64,000 bases of DNA from Pratylenchus scribneri (lineage: Eukaryota; Nematoda; Chromadorea; Rhabditida; Pratylenchidae): the NCBI GenBank assembly GCA_030063045.1, contig JAQSEB010000023.1, positions 4,278,001 to 4,342,000 of the forward strand, read 5' to 3'. The position numbers were made by a program, and so were the translations under genes. How positions within the stretch are numbered: the stretch's first letter is position 1; each line of letters starts with the position of its first letter. The notes beneath the pieces were generated by a model, which ran no database searches, was not told the DNA's origin, and saw nothing but the letters and a program-made list of their open reading frames with translations. Below, piece by piece: positions 1-12,214 of this stretch.

Positions 1-1165
1 TGGCCGCTGTCGCATATGTGAGAGCATGGCTGTCCGCATCGGGCATCAATGCGCCGTGGGTCAGCTCATTTTTGCGCAAATGCATTTCCCTGGAAGATTT
101 TGCCAAACTTTATCCAAACTTTAGTCAATTTGGCCCCTCCAACCCAATTTCGCTCACTTGTGGCATTTGAGTGAATTTTTCCATTTGAATTGCATCTGAA
201 AATGTGGCTAAATAATTGATGGTGCGTAGTGAACTTGCATGGCATACTGTGCACACAAATGGCTTCGCATCGCTGTGAATGCGTTTATGGTTCCAGAGTG
301 TGGAACGGCGATTGAAACGGGATTGACATACCTTGAAAGGGGAGGGGAAGATGATTTTAATTTAATTCTTTCCCTTTCTTCCTCACATCACATTGGAATG
401 GTTTTTGGCCGGTATGTGAATTTTGATGCTCTTCCAATTCCATTTTTGAGCCAAATTTCGAGGTGCAAATTGTGCAGGGATATGGCCTCTTTCGATCCTT
501 ATTTGGGTTGTTTCCTCCATTTTGGGATCCATTTCCAATTGTTTTCACCGACTTTTGAGCAATTTGGCCAATGGACGTAGGTTGGGGATCGGCTGGAGCC
601 GAGGAGGAAGAGGATGGGGCCACAGCACAAAAATAGGCGGCTGTGGCCGAATTGACCACCGTAGAACTATTTTCGGGTTGAAGAAGGAGTTGGTGGAGGG
701 CAGTGGGTGGAAAAAAATCGGAAGTGGAATGGATGGCCGACAATTCTGAAGAAAATTAGATTCATTAACTAAATTAATCAAAGAAATACATTTTGATCGA
801 AAAAGTATAAATTAAAAAGATTCAATCATTTTATTATTCTTTTTTCTAATTTAATTTCATTCAAATTTCCTACGGTCAATTGAGAGGTTGTCACAGCATC
901 CAATATTGCCGCCGGCTGTTGGAAGGAAAGAAATGTTGGCATTTGATTGGGCCTGTTGCCGATTTGGCGAATGCATTTCCTGTTTAATTGATGAGGAAGA
1001 TTGATGTTTGGCCATCATAAAATGTTGTTGTTGAGCATTGTCCACCAATGTGGTGCCACCATTTTGATGGAAACCAAAATCCAAACATGCCGGAAAATCG
1101 ATGGCAAGTGATTGCTGGTGCGGCGCCATTGGCCGCCTTTCCATCGAAAAAGTTTTGCTGCGTGG
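1..1165 (-). CDS. C2H2 zinc-finger protein, 3' part of gene (runs off window start)
   Basis: Five exons read leftwards: 1165-874, 745-387, 331-239, 195-158 and 89-1, with consistent phases. The first two encode a Gln/Ser/Asn/Pro-rich region with no fold I recognise. The next three encode three classical fingers, each C-x2-C-x12-H-x3-H (CTICTSKF..., CDVCQSRFNRRSTLWNH, CTVCHMQFKWKNSLKCH), joined by TGQKPF- and SDAKPF-type linkers, so a nuclear DNA-binding regulator is likely. Finger 3 is split by an intron with a GC donor (gcaagt, 238-196). Only that junction keeps the 12-residue spacing between its second Cys and first His. The exon at 1165 is open in phase 0 back to its acceptor; ATG at 1144-1142 is the first in-frame Met, but further upstream exons cannot be excluded. 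The downstream end lies outside the window. I do not assign an orthologue. Confidence 0.88.
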
Positions 1166-4100
1166 CTGGGAATTAAAAAAAGTTTGAACTCAATGTCAAA
1201 TCGTTTAAGAGAGAAAAAAATATGCAAAAAAAAAGGAAAAGTGAATCTAGGAACAAATTGAACGAACAACGCTGTGGAACGGCCAAATTCGTGATCAATT
1301 GGAGGGAACCGCGCCTTTTTTTCCGGTTCGGTCCCACGAATTTCGCGACTTTTGCTCCCTGCGGCATTTTTCATGGCCTTGGACTGGGCCCCTCTTCTCG
1401 AGAATGAAGGGAAGCGTAGTCATTTTCTTGGGGCGAAATATGGGGCGTTTTTCATTGGCAGCGAACGCGCGGTCGCCAATTGGACGGGCCAATTCCCAAT
1501 TCCAATGGAGGGGATAATATAAATGGAGGAGGGCGGAGACGGAGATGATGGATGATGGTAATTGGGAGAAAGGTTGGAGTAGGAAAGGGGAGAATTGCCG
1601 GAGGAAACCATTTTGGGAGAAGAATGAATGAATGGAGAGAGGCGGGTAAACAAAAAGTTGATGAAAACGATTGTCGAGAAGAATTCAAAAATGCTGCGCT
1701 CTCGGCCCAATCAGCAAATTAACTGGCCCCAAAAAGAGGGAAAATGTCGACGGGATGCCTCCCTCCTAACCGAAAGTGATTGATTTGCGCGAACCTCGGG
1801 AACGACGTGAAAGGAATGATGGGAAAGGGGAGGGGAAAGGGGAGGGGGGGAGATGGAGGCCAATGTATTTCCAGCCGGAAGAATGGGCACATAAAACAAA
1901 ATGGAAGTGATTTTGGATGGAATTAGCCGAATTGGCAAATGGATTGGGGGGGGGGGGGGGGGGGGAGGTAGTGAATGAGTTAACCAACCCCTTTCAGTGG
2001 CATCATTTTGGCCATCTTCATTTTGAGTAAAAAGGCCAATGACCGGCCATTTCTTCTTCCCTCTCCATTTTTACCCGCCCCAGAGCCTGGGCCAGCAACT
2101 GTCCATCCAAAATGGATCCATTCTCCATCGAGAAGGCCAGTGGCCAATCGCCCAAAGTATTGGCCACCTTCTTTCCCCTTTTTATTCCTCCTTTGGGACA
2201 TTTTGCTGGTCAGCCGCTTCTTCTTATTTCATTCCTTGGAGGGGATATATGGCTGTGGATTGGGACACCAAAAGGTGAATTGAAGGATACGGGGAAGGGA
2301 AAAGGAAGTTATGAGCGAAGAATTGTGAGTGGGAATAAAGGGAAATAGAGTGAAAATGCAACATTTGAGAAGGTGGTTGGGAATGATGGGGGTTTTGGAG
2401 GGGTGGAATGGAAGAACTGTTTAGACGGGAATTGGTACATGAAAGTTAGAAATGAAACCAAAATAACTTGACTTGAATTTAAATTGATAATGATAACACC
2501 TTGTTAATTGTAGTTATTGGTGATATTTTGAAAAGGAAAAATATAAAGATGGCCATTTTCTCCGTTGGGTCGGGAAAAATGTGCGCGAGAATGGCAAAAA
2601 ATTAATTTACTAATCTGTCCACAAAAATGACAAAATGATGCAAAAAGTTTGGCCAAATTCCATTATTTCCCATATCTGGGAAAAATATTCGCACCCAACT
2701 GGCCACGTGGGGATTCCCCATCCTTTAACTGAGATTGCCTCAATTGTGTAAAATTAAAACATCCCTGGGTTTCGCCAAAGGCCCCATACAAATCCCCTTT
2801 TGCCCCTGGCTGGGTCCTTTCCCACTTCAATTTGACTTAACTTTACACAATAATCACCCACCCCCAACATTTTCCCACACTTTGTTGAGAAGATCAACAA
2901 TCTATTTTGCAATTTTGCCACGTGCCAATAAACTAGCTATGCAACTAAACATTGGCCTTAATTATTTAAAAAAATTAATTATTAGACTATCGAAGGAGGC
3001 GGAAACGGGAATTGGTAAAAACGGAGAGAAACAGTTGGACATTATCAAATTAATTTATAAAAAATTTGGGTGGTTTGAAATCATTTGGAGAATTATGTAA
3101 ATAATATTTGACTATAACCGGATTTGGCCTATTCAAAATTTGGTTAGGTAATTTAACTTGACACATTTAAAATCTCTGTCCGATTTATTTGTCCATTTCC
3201 CGTTAAATTAGTTGGCTATTTTATACTTTTGTACATTGTTTTATAAATTTTCTAAATTCAAAAGAATTGAATGCGGTTTTTTTGTTTTTGCCGGCGGGGA
3301 AATAATTCAAGGCCATTGGGGAAAAACAGAGGAAGGAAGGAATAAAGGAATAGGATTGACATTATCCCCGCCAAAGCCAATCTCCACCTCCCCGCCGGTT
3401 TCATTCCTTTTTTCATTTTCCATCATTTGATCGGCCACAAGTTTGCTTCCACATTTCCTTCGTATTTCCTTCCAATGGCCAATCCCCCACATCCCCTCCT
3501 TATCAGTTTGTAAAATCTTCAAATTCCAATGAAAAAACCGCGAATTAAAATGTGGAAAATTTGTTGGGAATGATTATGAATGACTGGATGGATGGATGGA
3601 TGGAGGGAATAAATCCATAGTGGATGAATTAATAAAATTAAAAAGGATTCAATAATAATCGGCAATAATAAAGGATGACAAAACGTAAAAAAGATTATTG
3701 CCTATTGTTTTGGAATACCAAACATTTAATTTCATTTGGGGAGTAAAATGCCCGACATTCCGGTGCCATCCCCTCCTACGGTTTTGCCACCAATCATCAT
3801 CGACGATCCCCTATTCTCCTGGCCTCGGAGGGCATCCTCCTTATTTGCCCCCATAAATCATCCGGTACCAAACCAGCAGCATTTTTCCTGTCCCTCACAT
3901 TTTCCAGTGCCGTTCTTCTGGTGCCCCAAAGCCAAATTTGCTCGAGGCTTCCTCCCTTCCTTTCCCTGATTCCTGCCAATTTCTCATATTCTTCCCCATA
4001 TTTTTCCGTTCCAGAATCACAGAAGTAAAAGGGACTGATTTATTTACGGCCATCAATGCTGGGTTGGAGGGAATAAATTTAGGGAAAAGTGGAATTGATG

Positions 4101-7011
4101 AGGAGAATATGCCCAAAATTGGATGGCCCATTTCCCTTCACAAAAACAAAGCTTTTGATTAATTGGTCAATGAGGGGGGAGGGAATATTTCCTTAGGAAG
4201 AAGGAATTCATCAAAATTGGCCAAGGCTTTAAAAAGCAATTACTTGGAATATTCACCGAATCCACTTAAACACAGAATTTAGCTTTAAATTAAGTTTAAA
4301 AGTGAAAATTAATGGAAAATGCGCGTTTTGGAATGGAGGAAGCAGCTAACTGAACTTTGGGGGATTTGGCCACCAAGAATGAATGCCGAAAAGAGTAAAA
4401 AGGCGATTGGGAAAAGAATTTGGGAAGTTGGTTACGAGATTTATTTGCTCCAACCAAAATTGATGGCCGAAAAGGCGTTTGGAGACTGGCCGGCAATTGT
4501 GCCGATCAATTGGCGGACACCCTTTGGCCATTACCGCATTTTGGAGAGAAAGGCGGCATTTTGTTAAACAAAGTTGAAAATGGGCAATGAAGCGATGGGG
4601 GGGGATATTACAATTGGAGAAAAATTAAGTAAAATTGATGGATTTTGGAGTTAAAGAGGCAAAATTTTTTGAAAGGAATTGATGAGAGGTGGACAGTGGT
4701 GGATATTGAGAATTTGGAGAGTGAATTTAAATGACTTTGCCTAATTCGAATTGGAAGTTGACTTTACTATTTTAAGTTTGGTTGATTGTGGCAAAATAAA
4801 AAAGGCGAAAATTTGAATTTAGGCAGAATGTTTGAGGAATTCAAATCAACAAAATTGAGTGAGAAATCATCCCTTTTGGGAGAATGCTTGAGGGAATTGG
4901 AATTGGAAGAGGTGGGGACCGAAAATGGAGAAAAAATGGATGGGAAAGGACCAGTTTTGGAAGGCCAAATTCGCCGGGAAAGGAAAAAGAAGAAAGTGGA
5001 AAAAGTGAAAGGGAGTGGAGGGGGGGGGGGTGAAATGCTTGCGCAAAAGTGTCCCATTTGACGGGAACAATAGAAAATGGAGGGGAATGAGCCATCGACG
5101 CCATAATCGGGTCATTGGGCCATTCGGAGATGGAGGGGGAATTGGGCCATCCAAATTTGGGGAATGCAAAGCAAAATTGTCCCTTTCCATTCAATGACGG
5201 GAATGGGGGTTAGGGAGGAGGTGGCCCGGAAAGCGAAAAAGAGGAGACCATTGCGCGAACGGCGATGGCCTCCCAAAGAAGGAACAAAGAAAGGAATGGA
5301 AGGGGGGCCAAATTCGGCTGCTGGCCCTCCTCCACCCATTTTACCCCATCGGCCACCAATTCCCCTCTTTTCTTCCAAATTTCATCCCAATTCATTCATT
5401 TCCATTCCTTCCTTCCTTTCCTGGCCATTTGACGTGAGAAGGGGGCAATAGGTGGGTGGAGGATGGGTTGGGTGAAGGGCGAGAATGCGCAGAAAAGCAA
5501 GAACGAATGGGGAAGGCGGAATGAGAACCAGTTTTAGGCAAAAATCGCCCCAGGGCAAATTTGAAAAGAAAAATGGGCAATGCGGAAAATTGGAGGACAA
5601 TGGCCAATTTTGGGAGAAGAATGGGAAAATGTTTGCAGAAAATGCACTAAAAATGAGATGAAGCAACGAAAAATGAATATAGAATTATGGTCAAGAATTG
5701 GGCAAATTCAATTGAATGTGGAATTTTTAAATAATTATGAATGGACGAAAATGATTGAAGGAAACCGCAAAAAATATGTGCCTTCCTATTTTTTTTGGGC
5801 CAAAATGAATGGAAAACCACAGATGGTGGGCCCTCAAAATAAATGGGAAAATTGGCTGAGAGCAAAACGAAAAGAGGTTATTATGAGTAAAATTTGGAGG
5901 AAAAGTGTCCGAAATTTGGGTGAACAAAAATGTTCCTTCATTTCTTTGAATGCTTTTTAAAATTATTGATAATATTTGCTTTGATTAATTAATTGTTCAT
6001 CATTCCATAAATAATATGTTCTGCCTTTGGTAATATTCAAATAAATGACAATATCCAAAAATGAGTTCCTCATTCCTCTCCTTCCCTTCACTGCTGACTG
6101 TTCCCTCCGGCCCCATCCTTTCCTTTCCTTCCTTTTTGTGCACCAATTGAGAGGGAGGGGAATGGTAGGCAGCCTGGATTACCGTAATAATAAGAGAGGG
6201 TGGGCAGTGGGGCACTTTAACCAAATTGACTCACAATCACAATTTCTCCTTTTTTATTCCTTTTTATTGCCGATATCCATCCCCCACCCTCCCCTTCATC
6301 CTGATTAGAATCTCGGCATTCCTCCATTTCCCCTCCAATTCATTTTGGGCACTTTTTAGGGGATCAATTGGAGGAGGAGAAGGCAAACACCCTTCAAAAC
6401 AATATTCGGCCATTCCCCTTCCTCACTTTTATTCATTTTCCGCTCTAGGATATCCTTGTCCTTGTCAAAATCCTCTTTTCCCCCTTTCTTCCTCCGCCGA
6501 TGGCCGCAGTTGGGCAATTAGTGGAGAAAGGAGAGGGGGGGGGGGGCCGCCTTTATTGAGCTTGGCCTTGTCCACAAATTCCAATTTCCCTCCCATTTTC
6601 TTTGTCCAAATCATCAACAGATGAATTTTTGAATGGATTTATCCGTCAAAAGGGTGGTCTTTCTTTGCCCCAAATCCATGTTGCGCAATTTGGTGAGGAA
6701 AATTGGGCGGAGGTAAAAAACTTTTTTTTCGGGATCGGCAAAGCAGACCGGGAATGAATGATTAGGTAAATGAGGACGAGGATAAAAGGGAAAATGGAAT
6801 GGATGATCCGATGGAAAAAGATGAATGAGGAGGAACATTGTTGCGAAGATGGAGTGCCAAATTGATGTGTGGAGGACTTCATTCAATGGCATTGGCGGGG
6901 CCTCTTTTTGGTTAAATTGAATCATTATTTTTGACATAAATTCGAATTATTGGAGTAATTTTGATTTAAAAATGATTTTATTTGGAATAAAATTATCAAT
7001 TCAATTCAATT
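1166..7011. other. Intergenic/5' flank without a supported gene
   Basis: About 5.8 kb between the zinc-finger gene and the 3' end of the glycosyltransferase. It contains a 20-nt G run (1946-1965), shorter G runs near 5020 and 6535, a GGAT microsatellite near 3590 and long purine/pyrimidine-biased stretches. Open frames of 126 codons (5580-5960, plus), 132 codons (6226-6624, plus) and 107 codons (6614-6937, minus) lack recognisable domains and flanking splice signals, so I do not call them. Distant 5' exons of the zinc-finger gene could be hidden here. Confidence 0.5.
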
Positions 7012-9196
7012 TCATCCAATCAATGCCAAAATTAATGCCAAAATTGCCAATCCCAAATCAATGTTTGCCGTCTCAAAAATTCCCATTGCCATTGCCTTTC
7101 TTTTTCTCCATTTCCTTCTTCTTTTTTGCCCTTCAACGCCCTCCTTTATTGCTCGATTTATTCCAAATTCGGCCATTCCCATTCCATCCAATGGCCGATC
7201 CAGGAAGAATGCATTGGCCCTTTTCGCATTTTCCTTGAAATGTTCATAATTTTGGAGGATCTGAAAAAATACTCATTTTAATAGTTAATTTGATTGCTGA
7301 AATTGACCATTTGGATTGCATTCTCCAATTTGCCTTCATTCATTGAATATTTTGAGATGGCAGTGCCAAATCCAATTCTTAATGCTATTTTTGTATTGTA
7401 AGATTGTTCCGCATAAATTGGCTAAAAAATGTGAAATCAATGAGGTAATATTTGCCAGGGAAAAACCATATAAACGGCAGGAATTTTGGCACAAAGTGTT
7501 TCTTTGAAACTGAAAATTTCGTAAGGAGAAAATTCAAATATTTTGGGTCACCTTTTCAATCCGCCATGGGAAATGAATAATTTTGTTTTGGGATGGGCCA
7601 AAATGTCGAATTGTGGTGCCCAATTGACCACTTTGAAATGTTCCCCCAGAATAATGCCCTCAGGGATATTTCCATTGAAGGAGAAAATTATTCGATAAGG
7701 GCGAAGCCGATTGAGGACCAGGAAAAATGCGCGCACCATTTCGGATGGCGCAAAACGCCAATGGACATTTGTGCCAAATGCAACGAAAATTGTACCGGCA
7801 GAGGATGGGTCTTCGACGAATTTGGCCAAATCGAGGGGGAGGGGACGAATTGATGGGCAATTGGCCGAAATTGGCAACAAATCAATGGCCTCTGGGGGAA
7901 TTAAAATAATTTAATTGGGAGCAAATTTAATATGAAAAATGGGAGAATTTATTCATTAATTCAATACTAGAAATGTGGATACGGTTATTGGGATAGGATT
8001 CTGATGAGCCCACTATTTTGGTTTCTCATTTGCCAATTTACCTGGCAATGGTGCTGGCACTCGATCCAAATAGTCAACAAAAAAGAATGATGATTGGCCA
8101 AATAATTGTTGAAAAGAAAAGCGAGGAATGGCCAAAAGTTTGAGCGAAGATTTTGGCCCATCCAACAACCATTCCGCTAAAAAAGAAATTTAGGCACAAA
8201 ATTCCAATTGCCAAACTTTGCCAATTTACTCGGAATAAATCCCAGGCAATTGTTTGCAAATTGTCCAATCTATTTAACAAATTTGTTGGTCGATAAAAAT
8301 CGTTGGAATTTGCTGGAGGCGAAGTCAACAAATTTGGCTCCGAAACAAAATTCCTGCCTTATTAGGAAATATAATTTTCCATCTTCTTTCCCAATTTTAC
8401 CTAAACCCAGGGAAAATGCCGTCGATTGGATCATCATTGTGGTCTAAAAATATTTTACTTTTTTGCTACATAAAATTTGAATGGATTCACTGAATAAATG
8501 GCATAAGGAACGGAATGGAATCGATGAAAATGCAGGGCAATGGCATAGGAATGAACGCCGAAAATTTCGTCCAAAATAATCAAATCGAACTTTTGGTTTA
8601 GCAAATTTACGAACTAAAGAAAGATTTTTTTATGAAATCATTCATTGGCACATTCAAAATTACCACATTTGTGTGTGTTTGCATGAATTCGGCGAATTTA
8701 TCATTGTCAAGTTGATATTGCAATTGTAAACTTCGACCATTCAATGCAATCCGAAACATTTCTGCTGCCAATTTTGTGGCAATTCCTTTGTCCACTGGGA
8801 CTGGAATGAAATGGACCGAAACATTTGGGCCAAGGGAACGGGGCTGATCGAGGGTGGCCAATTCAAGGACAGTGATTTGATTGCCAGATGAGGCCAACCT
8901 ACGAAAAGGAATTGAAAGGATGGCACTGACATTGATAGAGGGAATTAAATACAGGAGGAAATATTTGGAATTTTGCTTTGAGGCAAATCATTTTTATTTA
9001 AAGGAAAATGAAAGGGAAGGAATTTTGCGGTAATTTAATTTATTCTTTGCCTTTTGATGAGTGGAACCATGCTGGCAATGTGCGTCCCAGAATCGACGGC
9101 ACCCGTAAAAAGGATTCGAGCACAATTGCATTCATCAATTAATAATGTTGAAGAAAAAAGAAGGAAAAGAAGTAAAATTTTAGAAATTTTATACAT
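7012..9196 (-). CDS. UDP-glucuronosyl/glycosyltransferase (UGT, GT1 family)
   Basis: Ten exons (9196-9051, 8898-8652, 8613-8491, 8443-8401, 8357-8217, 8176-8042, 7891-7552, 7509-7467, 7421-7308, 7260-7012) join in frame to about 526 residues, the usual UGT length. The start ATG opens a signal peptide (KILLLFLLFSSTLL) followed by the N-terminal acceptor-side strand ARILFTGAVDSGTH. Exon 3 has the KFDLIILDE motif. Exons 7-9 carry the UDP-sugar-binding signature, with FVAFGTNVHW, WAPQFDILAHPKT and FISHGGLKS followed by the conserved downstream stretch to PIYAEQ. UGTs conjugate sugars to small lipophilic molecules, usually facing the ER lumen. The C-terminus is odd: a basic patch (KRRRKWRKRK) precedes a short hydrophobic stretch ending IG, with no dilysine tail. 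Intron 1 has a GC donor (9050-8899). It lies 3' of the two LAPTM-like genes on the same strand. Its function as a detoxification enzyme is inferred from the family. Confidence 0.94.
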
Positions 9197-9610
9197 TCTT
9201 TTTTAATGGGCTTTATGCACCGGAAGGTCGATCCATTTTTTTTATCAAACACTAGACTCTTTCTTTTGATTCCCAATAGATAATAAACAACCAATGTTAA
9301 GTGCTTTTAATGATAAATATGTGTAAATAACAATTCAAAATGAATTAAAAACAGCAATGAAAAGGGGGAATCAATGATATTTTGTTGAAAAATAAATTTT
9401 TGGGCCCAATAAAATAAAATCATGATAAGAATTTATCTATGCTTTTCATTTTTTCTTGATGAAATCCACTCTTTAGTAAACTCTTTATGATCAAATGTAA
9501 AAAAAACAATTTATGGAATTAAAAGAACACCCCCATAAAAGACAAAATAGAATAGTGATTTTTGTTTTTCCAAATCTTTGATCAAGCATCAATAATGCTT
9601 ACATCATTCT

Positions 9611-10487
9611 TCAATAAAAGTCCAATTTGCCCCTTTTCCGTGGATCCATGCAATACACATTTCGATAAACTGAAATAAATTATATTTGAGAATAATGCTA
9701 CCGGCAAAAAAAACCTTCATTCTCCCGTTGCTTTTTGGTCATTTCCCGGATGAAGAGGAAAGAACGGAAAATGACCCATTGAAGCCAACAAAGGACGGAA
9801 ACGGTGATTGCAAGCAACAAAAGCCAAAAGAGGGAGAGACGAATTGAAACTTTAATAAAATTGGGAAATGATCGGCGGGGAAGGGGATGAATACTTGCGG
9901 CTAATTGGCGATCTTCTTCCGGCATTGCCATGGCCAATGGACCAATGCCGAGAATGGTATCGAGCAAAGGCCATTCCGAAAGGATGGTGAACAGATGGGA
10001 CATGAAGCGGAGAAGGAGAAAAAGGCTGATTGGCTTAAATGAATGAATTCGGGGGAAATTTAGATAGAAAATAATGGAACAAACATTAACACAAAGGAAT
10101 GGAAGACAAAGTGAGGCCATTTGGAGGGAAAGTGCACAGAAAAGAAGGCCATTTGCGCATAACAATGCCAAATTATGAAGGAAAGAGCCAAGACGGTCCA
10201 AATCTTGGCCGGGATCAGGGCACCAAAAAGTGAGACGAAGGAGGCCAAAGAATAGGCCGGTGAGGGCAGCCAATTGGGTGGCACGCTGAAATGAATTGTA
10301 GGAGGTGAATGATTTAGTGCCAAATTAGTAGAATGGGTACCAAAATATGCATATCAAATCCGCAATATTTTCGACGATCGGGTGGATTCTTGTGTTTTTG
10401 TGCCGATTGGACATATTGGCTGAGAGTGGGTTGACGACGAAAATTAGGCCGTTGATCCCCAAAAGTGGGCGATGGAATTGGGGACAT
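9611..10487 (-). CDS. LAPTM4/5-like four-transmembrane protein, copy B
   Basis: Five exons (10487-10341, 10285-10085, 10033-9895, 9849-9715, 9669-9611) give about 226 residues, close to LAPTM4 length. The ATG follows a good trans-splice acceptor (ccctttcag at 10503) by 15 nt. The layout is a polar Ser/Pro/Arg-rich N-terminus, then KYCGFDMH just before span 1 (the position of the CCxCHVRTGT motif in LAPTMs), then four hydrophobic spans. Span 3 follows PFLCVN, and span 4 (LFWLLLLAITVSVLCWLQWV) runs into a short basic tail. LAPTM proteins sit in lysosomal and late-endosomal membranes. The family call rests on length, span spacing and these local motifs, not on a search. Copy A has the same arrangement and matching intron positions, so the two arose by tandem duplication. 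Confidence 0.78.
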
Positions 10488-10502
10488 TGCAGAATTGAAA
10501 GC

Positions 10503-10516
10503 CTGAAAGGGAGATT
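10503..10516 (-). promoter_or_regulatory. Probable SL trans-splice acceptor of LAPTM-like copy B
   Basis: On the minus strand a pyrimidine-rich tract ends in tttcag, and the first downstream ATG (10487-10485) opens the copy B reading frame 15 nt later. In nematodes such an acceptor, with no paired upstream donor in frame, is the expected spliced-leader addition site. Confidence 0.5.
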
Positions 10517-10599
10517 TATTATGGGAGGATTCAATGAATGGAAATGTAACCTTCAAAACGATGATGGCGTAGTTATCAGGGAAAGTAGGAGGACAATTA

Positions 10600-10908
10600 G
10601 GGTCGAGGATAGGAATTTCAATGGGAGCAATTTTTGAAGGAATTTTGAAAAAGGCAAAAAAATGAGAGAAAATTGGCAAATTGATTGGAAAAGGCAGCAG
10701 CAAAGGCAAACCAATTTGTTTTCTTGGCCCTTTTTTGGGCTTTTTCAGGGAGCTGGCGATTGGGAAAGAAGCCAGAGATGGGATTGAGTGAGAAGAGGGA
10801 TTAAACGTGGATTATTGACCGATATTGACTTCACAGAAGCGGACGATTGAAGGGAGAACGACGCCAGCAGGGATGATGGCACTATGGTCATAGGGGAATG
10901 GATGATCG
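10600..10908 (-). pseudogene. Possible PAP2/lipid-phosphate-phosphatase-like fragment
   Basis: Between the two LAPTM-like genes the minus strand has a splice-bounded segment (10908-10830, after tttag and before GAA|gtcaat). It reads HPFPYDHSAIIPAGVVLP and then FCE, resembling the stretch before and into a membrane span of lipid phosphate phosphatases. A phase-compatible segment begins at 10752 (LPEKAQKRAKKTNWFAFAAA) and then stops, while an Asn/Cys/Pro-containing stretch follows in another frame. No start exon, no KxxxxxxRP or SGH catalytic motif and no clean 3' end are visible. A decayed gene copy is my reading; chance similarity is a real alternative. Confidence 0.22.
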
Positions 10909-11281
10909 CTAAAATTGCCGCAACCAAACAACCAATCCGTGTATGATAATCAGGTGCTCATTGATTAACGGAGGGCATGATGGCTAAATTGATATTTGGG
11001 TTTGGATGGACTTTGATATTTTCAAATAAAAATAAATAAAAAAACATTTGGATGTAAATTTGTCAACAGCTTTAGCTATCTTGTACAAGGTTGATTTTCC
11101 TTTAGGCAATAACAAATTTTTATGATGGATTTTATATGTAATGAAAAGTGGCATGGAAAATACCAAATTGCTTTAGAACATTTCCAAATTCTAAATAATC
11201 CAACTTGTTGAAGCCTATGAATTTTTATCGCCTTGAAAAGTGGGAAATAAATAATATTTGTGCTCATTTCAGATTCAGATT

Positions 11282-12214
11282 TCAGAGGGGAAAAGATTGT
11301 GGGGAACAGCTAATTTTTGTAAAAATAGTGAAAAAGGGATCATTGGAATATTTTTGATGATGAGGATATATTTTGTTTGAATGCCATTTTTTTGTTTCTT
11401 CTCTTTTTCTTTTAATTTTCACGGAGTTTGGTCGCCAATAATCACCAATTGTTCGTCCAATTTGTTCTGTTTTCGCAGCCAATTATGAGCCCGGAACACA
11501 ATGGATTGGAAATAGCCAAGGAGGAAAATTGCGCACAAAGATATGACCAATTCCATTGAACGCAGGGAATGAGTGACTTTGAATTGTCGAATGAATTAAA
11601 AATGGATAAAATTTGAATACCCTGAAGCAAAAGTTGCTGTTTTGGACGCAAATTGCTCAAGTCCATTTGATGTTCAGAGGGAAAGACAATCGGAGCAAGG
11701 AGGGCATCCAATGATGGATAAGTGCAAAAAATGGCGGTCAAAAGCATTAGCAAAGGCTAAAAATATCATTTTTTATACAAAATGGATTTGATCAAATTTC
11801 GAACATTGAGCAAAAGGAAAGGCCAATAGAAGCAGGGAATACGAACACTCCAACCCAACACCAAAAGGGCATAGGAACAAAGAATCTGTAGAAGACAATT
11901 TTGGTTTAGATTCATTTTCCCTCTTTTCCAAACCATTCCTGCCAGAACACATTGGTCCGGATCGGCATTTGCTTTCAACAATGAAGCCAAAACCCCTGAA
12001 CCGGCCAAAGAGCCAACAGCTCCAATCAAAAGGGTTGCACTCTGATAAACAAAATGAAAACATTGTAATTGGAATTGTTGCAATTGAATCGGACCTGGAC
12101 ATGAGTGATAAAACCGCAATGGTAATTTCTCTGCTGGGAATCATCATTGCCATCGAAAATTGTAGAAGGAGATTTTGGATAATTGGATAGTTGGTTCTGT
12201 TGTTGCTTATCCAT
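11282..12214 (-). CDS. LAPTM4/5-like four-transmembrane protein, copy A
   Basis: Five exons (12214-12101, 12041-11805, 11756-11621, 11576-11423, 11309-11282) give about 222 residues. A Gln/Asn-rich N-terminus leads to NYHCGFITHSATLLIGAVG, matching the start of span 1 in LAPTM proteins. Span 2 is in LLQILCSYALLVLGWSV, and span 3 follows PCFYWPFLLLN and ends in TYPSLDALL. Span 4 is ELVISLCAIFLLGYFQSIVF and is followed by a basic Trp-containing tail. Introns 1 to 3 fall at the same places and phases (0, 0, 1) as in copy B; intron 4 differs (phase 2 here, 1 in B). The start codon is the first Met of the exon; an acceptor-like ttccaag lies 24 nt upstream. A lysosomal or endosomal membrane location is inferred from the family. 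Confidence 0.78.

Noticed and set aside
5580..5960. 126-codon plus-strand open frame
   Set aside because: No signal peptide, domain, acceptor or donor was found. The Trp/Lys/Asn-rich content is what AT- and purine-rich DNA gives by chance.
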